Shown one piece after another: positions 6,732 through 10,309 of a stretch of 10,309 bases of DNA (the first letter of the stretch is position 1; each line of letters starts with the position of its first letter). Source of the DNA: Flavicella sp963932955 (GTDB lineage Bacteria > Bacteroidota > Bacteroidia > Flavobacteriales > Flavobacteriaceae); assembly GCA_963932955.1 (NCBI GenBank), contig CAWVRK010000030.1, forward strand, positions 1 to 10,309, given 5' to 3'. A model generated the notes under the pieces. That model was not told the origin of the DNA and did no database searches. It was given only the letters and a program-made list of their open reading frames with translations. The position numbers were made by a program, and so were the translations under genes.

Positions 6732-8837
6732 TCAACTGATGTTTGACCACATACTGCTATTTTTATCAATCTCTTGAAAAGTCGTTGCAATATTTTTGTG
6801 TGATGGCAATTGCAAAGAGGGATCTTCCTTTAGAACTTGCGAGGCTGCCTCTCTCGCGAGCTTTAACAATTCGTGGTCTTTTACGAGGTCTGCAATCTTT
6901 AAATTCAGCACGCCACTTTGTTGGGTGCCCATGATGTTTCCAGGACCCCTGAGCTTTAAATCCACTTCGGCTATTTCAAAACCATCAGACGTGCGAACCA
7001 TCGTGCCTATCCGTGTTTTCGCTTGTTCTGACAGCTTAAAACTCGTCATCAACACACAGTAGCTTTGATCCGCGCCTCTTCCTACCCTGCCTCTCAATTG
7101 ATGCAATTGAGACAAACCAAACCTTTCCGCACTTTCAACAACCATAATGCTTGAATTGGGTACATTGACCCCAACCTCTATCACCGTTGTGGCGACCATC
7201 AACTGTGTCTCTCCCTTGACAAAACGATCCATTTCGAATTTCTTATCCGCAGCCTTCATTTGCCCATGTAAAATACTCAACTGATAAGTAGGCTTAGGGA
7301 ATTCCCTGGAAATACTTTCAAAACCATCCATCAAGTCTTTGTAATCCATCGCCTCTGATTCTTGAATCAAAGGATAGACAACATATACCTGCCGCCCCTT
7401 GGCAATTTCTTCTTTCATAAATTTAAAAACGGCCAAACGGTTCTTATCGTAGCGATGAACTGTCTGAACGGATTTTCGCCCTGGAGGCAATTCATCGATG
7501 ACTGAAATGTCCAAATCCCCGTATACGCTCATGGCCAAAGTTCTCGGAATCGGAGTCGCTGTCATGACCAAAACATGTGGCGGCAAAGAATTTTTTAACC
7601 ACATTTTAGAACGTTGTGCCACCCCAAAACGATGCTGTTCATCGATGACTGCCAAACCGAGATTTTGAAACACTACTTTTTCTTCCAACAAAGCATGAGT
7701 TCCAATTAAAATATGAAGATGCCCCGATTCCAAATTCTGATGAATCCCTTTTCTGTCTTTGGCTTTTACGGAACCCGTTAACAATGAAACGGTGACATCC
7801 ATTCCTTTCAAAACTTCAGAGACAAATTCGTAATGTTGCGTGGCAAGAATTTCTGTAGGCGCAATCATGGCAGCTTGAAATCCATTGTCCAAAGCCATCA
7901 ACATAGACAAGAGCGCAACGATTGTCTTACCAGATCCTACATCCCCTTGTAAAAGCCGGTTCATATGGATGCCTGAACCCACATCTTTGCGGATTTCTTT
8001 TAAAACACGTTTCTGAGCGTTGGTCAACTCAAATGCCAACCTGGATTTATAAAAATCAGTAAAATAAGTCCCTATAGAGACAAAAGGAAAGCCTTTGATC
8101 TTTTGATGACGAATGATTTTTTTTTGCAACAATTGCAATTGAATAAAGAAAAACTCTTCGAATTTCAATCGAAATTGAGCCTTTGCAAGTAGTTCTTGGT
8201 TTTTGGGAAAATGCGCGTGTAGCAAAGCTTCGTTTTTAGGAAGCAAATTGTAGTTCTCCATTAAATCTGAAGACAAAGTTTCTGGAATCGCATGGTAATA
8301 GGTCTTGAATAGATTTCTCATGATGTTGGAAACCACTTTTTGACTCACTCCCTTGTTGGTCAATTTTTCAGTAGAAGGATATACCGGCTGCAGAGCAGTT
8401 TGTAAACTTCTTTCGTAAGAAGACAGCAATTCCATCTCAGGATGCGCCATGCTAAAAGTTCCATTATAAAAATTTGTCTTTCCAAAAATTACATAAGTTG
8501 CATCTACTTTTAACGAGTCTTTGATCCATTTGGCACCTCGAAACCAGACCAACTCCATCTCGCCTGTAGCATCTGCAAAAGTTGCTGTCAAACGACTGCC
8601 CCTTTTTTGTTTGACAGTGCGAATTTTTGAAATTTTACCCACCAGTTGAACTTCAGAAGAGTTTTGTTGCAATTCTCTTATATTATAAAACCGTGTTTTG
8701 TCAATGTACCGAAAAGGAAACAAACTAAACAACGCTTCTATCTTACGAATACCCAATTCCGAAGCCAAAAGTTCGGCCCGAGAAGGCCCAACACCTTTTA
8801 GATATGCAATGGGAATATGTAAGTCTAGGTGAGACAT
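6732..8837 (-). CDS. recG: ATP-dependent DNA helicase RecG
   Basis: Branch-migrating DNA helicase that remodels stalled replication forks, Holliday junctions and R-loops; cytoplasmic, acting on DNA. At 701 residues it has the usual length. The N-terminal helix-hairpin-helix-like segment IAYLKGVGPSRAELLASELG (10-29) leads into the wedge/OB domain (about 60-150; GKISKIRT, TFADATGEMELVWF). The helicase core shows Walker A GDVGSGKT (298-305), APTEILATQH (326-335), the RecG-type motif II DEQH (399-402) followed by RFGVAQR, motif III TATPIPRTLA (426-435), VATTVIEVGVNVPN (548-561) and motif VI QLRGRVGRG (580-588). The C-terminal DLKLRGPGNIMGTQQSG carries the conserved region after motif VI. The ATG at 8835-8837 gives the expected N-terminus. 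It is divergent from the RsmB-like gene across 156 bases, with no convincing terminator after its stop. Confidence 0.98.
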   Translation of the reverse strand: MSHLDLHIPIAYLKGVGPSRAELLASELGIRKIEALFSLFPFRYIDKTRFYNIRELQQNSSEVQLVGKISKIRTVKQKRGSRLTATFADATGEMELVWFRGAKWIKDSLKVDATYVIFGKTNFYNGTFSMAHPEMELLSSYERSLQTALQPVYPSTEKLTNKGVSQKVVSNIMRNLFKTYYHAIPETLSSDLMENYNLLPKNEALLHAHFPKNQELLAKAQFRLKFEEFFFIQLQLLQKKIIRHQKIKGFPFVSIGTYFTDFYKSRLAFELTNAQKRVLKEIRKDVGSGIHMNRLLQGDVGSGKTIVALLSMLMALDNGFQAAMIAPTEILATQHYEFVSEVLKGMDVTVSLLTGSVKAKDRKGIHQNLESGHLHILIGTHALLEEKVVFQNLGLAVIDEQHRFGVAQRSKMWLKNSLPPHVLVMTATPIPRTLAMSVYGDLDISVIDELPPGRKSVQTVHRYDKNRLAVFKFMKEEIAKGRQVYVVYPLIQESEAMDYKDLMDGFESISREFPKPTYQLSILHGQMKAADKKFEMDRFVKGETQLMVATTVIEVGVNVPNSSIMVVESAERFGLSQLHQLRGRVGRGADQSYCVLMTSFKLSEQAKTRIGTMVRTSDGFEIAEVDLKLRGPGNIMGTQQSGVLNLKIADLVKDHELLKLAREAASQVLKEDPSLQLPSHKNIATTFQEIDKNSSMWSNIS

Positions 8838-8845
8838 GATAGAAA

Positions 8846-8876
8846 CAAAATTAAAAAAAACCGTTTCTCAAAATTA
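8846..8876 (-). promoter_or_regulatory. Candidate recG promoter region with two -7 boxes
   Basis: Two copies of TAATTTTG on the minus strand (8846-8853 and 8869-8876), 23 bases apart, both match TAnnTTTG. Neither has a well-placed TTG -33 element: the upstream box has one 26 bases away, the downstream box one 15 bases away. The upstream copy (8869-8876) would give a leader of about 25 bases; the other would start transcription almost at the ATG. Confidence 0.4.
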
Positions 8877-8967
8877 AGACTTTTTAAAGATATGACAGGT
8901 TTCAATACACTACTATTTCTAAAAAAAAAGAAAAAATAAGAACCGATAAAAACCGAATTGAAATAAG

Positions 8968-8975
8968 TACCTTTG
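8968..8975 (+). promoter_or_regulatory. -7 box of the RsmB-like gene promoter
   Basis: TACCTTTG is a full match to the Bacteroidota -7 consensus and lies 18 bases before the ATG at 8994. No TTG is present at the right distance upstream, so the -33 element is weak or absent. CTAAAATAAG between the box and the ATG could serve as an A-rich ribosome binding region. The remaining part of the 156-base divergent gap is AT-rich and contains no open frame of interest. Confidence 0.5.
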
Positions 8976-8993
8976 CATTCCTAAAATAAGACA

Positions 8994-10199
8994 ATGCGAC
9001 TACATAGAAACTTGGTATTTACCGTCATCGATTCTTTAAATTCAATCTTTAACGAAGGTGTCTATGCAGACAAAGCAGTAGAATTCGCTTTGAAAAAAGA
9101 TGCGCGGTGGGGAGCAAGAGATCGGAAGTTTGTTGCGGAAACCATCTACGAAATCGTACGTTGGAAACGACTCTACAACGAAATTGCTGAAACCAAGGAC
9201 CACTACTCACGAGAAAACATATGGAAACTCTTTACCGTATGGGCAGTCTTAAGAGGCATTCAACTGCCCGATTGGAAATACTTTGAAAACGCTCCCGAAA
9301 GACGCATCAAAGGGAAATTTGACCAAGTACAAAACATTCGTAAAATCAAAGAGTCCATCCCCGATTGGCTCGATGAACTCGGAGCGCTTGAATTGGGAAA
9401 AACATGGGGTCAAGAACTCACTGCACTCAACAAACAAGCACCCGTTGTTTTACGAACAAACACCTTGAGAACCTCGCGTCAGAAATTGGAAAAAATACTG
9501 GCAGAAAATGAGATTGAAACAAAGATTGACCCTAACTACAAAGACGCATTGGTCTTAGCAGAACGTAAAAATGTCTTTCGCACAGATGCTTTTCAAAGTG
9601 GTTTTTTTGAAGTACAGGACGCCTCTTCGCAATTGGTTGCCGAATTTTTAGAAGTAAAACCGGGAATGCGCGTCATTGACACCTGTGCTGGTGCCGGAGG
9701 AAAAACCCTCCATTTGGCAGCTTTGATGGAAAACAAAGGGCAAATCATCGCAATGGATATTTATGCTGGTAAACTCAAAGAACTCAAAAGAAGGGCAAAA
9801 AGAGCGGGAGCACACAACATCCAACCCAGACTGATTGAATCCTCAAAAACAATCAAAAAATTAAAAGAAAGCGCTGACAGGGTATTGATCGATGCACCCT
9901 GCTCTGGACTCGGTGTTTTAAAAAGAAATCCAGATGCCAAATGGAAACTCCAACCAGAGTTCATTGAAAACATCAAAAAAACACAAGCAGAAATCTTAAA
10001 TAACTATTCAAAACTAGTTAAAAAAGGTGGAAAACTAGTGTATGCCACCTGCTCCATCTTGCCTTCAGAAAACGAAGAACAAGTGGCTGCCTTCATCGAA
10101 AACAACCCTAATTTTAGTCTTGTCAATGAAAACAAAGTATCCCCCTCAAAAAGTGGTTATGATGGATTTTACATGGCGCTGTTGGAACGAAACTCATAA
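8994..10199 (+). CDS. RsmB/NOP family RNA (cytosine-5) methyltransferase
   Basis: SAM-dependent methyltransferase of the RsmB/NOP2/Sun family, making 5-methylcytosine in RNA, most likely rRNA; 401 residues, cytoplasmic. The N-terminal part (about 1-130) resembles the NusB-like helical region in shortened form. The linker shows VVLRTNTLRTS (151-161) and FFEVQDASSQLVAEFL (204-219). The catalytic core has motif I DTCAGAGGKTLHLA (229-242), MDIYAGKLKEL (254-264), motif IV DAPCSGLGVLKRNPDAKW (300-317) and motif VI YATCSILPSENE (350-361). Both cysteines are present: Cys353 (TCS, the likely nucleophile) and Cys303 (PCS, product release). The C-terminus GYDGFYMALLER (388-399) is typical. It is the only complete plus-strand gene, divergent from recG, with its own -7 box and terminator, so probably monocistronic. 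Which cytosine it modifies cannot be told; it may be RsmB or a related paralogue, so no symbol is given. Confidence 0.95.
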   Translation: MRLHRNLVFTVIDSLNSIFNEGVYADKAVEFALKKDARWGARDRKFVAETIYEIVRWKRLYNEIAETKDHYSRENIWKLFTVWAVLRGIQLPDWKYFENAPERRIKGKFDQVQNIRKIKESIPDWLDELGALELGKTWGQELTALNKQAPVVLRTNTLRTSRQKLEKILAENEIETKIDPNYKDALVLAERKNVFRTDAFQSGFFEVQDASSQLVAEFLEVKPGMRVIDTCAGAGGKTLHLAALMENKGQIIAMDIYAGKLKELKRRAKRAGAHNIQPRLIESSKTIKKLKESADRVLIDAPCSGLGVLKRNPDAKWKLQPEFIENIKKTQAEILNNYSKLVKKGGKLVYATCSILPSENEEQVAAFIENNPNFSLVNENKVSPSKSGYDGFYMALLERNS

Positions 10200-10222
10200 G
10201 AAAACCTTATACTCATCCTAGC

Positions 10223-10252
10223 AAACACTCCAAAATCGGGAGTGTTTTTTTG
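10223..10252 (+). terminator. Rho-independent terminator of the RsmB-like gene
   Basis: Arms AAACACTCC (10223-10231) and GGAGTGTTT (10239-10247) form a nine-pair stem with a seven-base loop, followed by a T run ending at 10251. It begins 23 bases after the stop codon. Confidence 0.92.
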
Positions 10253-10309
10253 TTAAATCCATTCCTTTCCCCACTCCTTTAAGAGATTTATACAGATTTG
10301 CTTGTAAAA
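10253..10309 (-). CDS. Possible 3' end of a convergent gene (partial)
   Basis: On the minus strand an open frame of 18 codons enters from the right edge and ends with TAA at 10253-10255, directly next to the RsmB-like gene's terminator. The peptide ends LLKEWGKEWI, which looks protein-like, and the position just before a hairpin would suit a convergent gene. The stretch is short enough to be open by chance and no family can be recognised. Confidence 0.25.
   Translation of the reverse strand, partial: FYKQICINLLKEWGKEWI

Noticed and set aside
5891..6735. Possible cobalamin riboswitch upstream of the adenosyltransferase
   Set aside because: The gap directly before the gene is 21 bases and the leader of the operon is short; no B12-box-like sequence was seen.
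9249..9468. Short frames on both strands within the RsmB-like gene
   Set aside because: Both overlap the well-supported RNA methyltransferase frame and show no independent signals.
40..10199. A defence, secretion-effector or other novel accessory system
   Set aside because: Every substantial frame belongs to a recognisable conserved family, spacing and codon style look uniform, and no integrase, transposase, repeat array or toxin-antitoxin pair is present.
6642..10292. 13-base repeat TAAGAGATTTATA at 6642-6654 and 10280-10292
   Set aside because: A single AT-rich repeat of this length is expected by chance in about 10 kb; no further similarity on either side.

Overview
The window looks like ordinary chromosomal housekeeping DNA from a member of the Bacteroidota, most likely a flavobacterium. 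The evidence is AT-rich intergenic DNA, -7 promoter boxes of the TAnnTTTG type (TATTTTTG three times, TACCTTTG once) close upstream of starts, few Shine-Dalgarno sequences, a SecA of 1111 residues with the insertions typical of this phylum, and a 'NEHGVHSPF' methyltransferase-like protein that I know only from this group.

Layout: seven genes lie on the minus strand and one on the plus strand. Reading the minus strand in its direction of transcription (right to left), the order is: recG (6732-8837); a methyltransferase-like protein (5912-6616) followed 21 bases later by a PduO-type cob(I)alamin adenosyltransferase (5327-5890), probably one operon; a very acidic 73-residue DUF2795 protein with its own strong-looking promoter and its own terminator; secA (1588-4923), apparently monocistronic, with a terminator directly after its stop; and a DUF2461 protein followed 19 bases later by a VIT/CCC1-family iron/manganese transporter, probably co-transcribed. 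Divergent from recG across a 156-base promoter region is an RsmB/NOP-type RNA m5C methyltransferase (8994-10199), closed by a strong hairpin terminator. A short open stretch at the right edge may be the end of a convergent gene.

The genes do not form one pathway. They cover protein export (SecA), branched-DNA and replication-fork repair (RecG), RNA modification, B12 cofactor activation, metal homeostasis and two conserved proteins of unknown function. I see no mobile element, CRISPR array, tRNA, rRNA or riboswitch. I do not see an undescribed multi-gene system. The points most worth checking are the SecA C-terminal tail, which has lost its zinc ligands but kept the surrounding frame; the extreme acidity of the DUF2795 protein next to secA; the eroded SAM site in the methyltransferase-like protein; and the secA promoter that appears to be built into the upstream gene's terminator.
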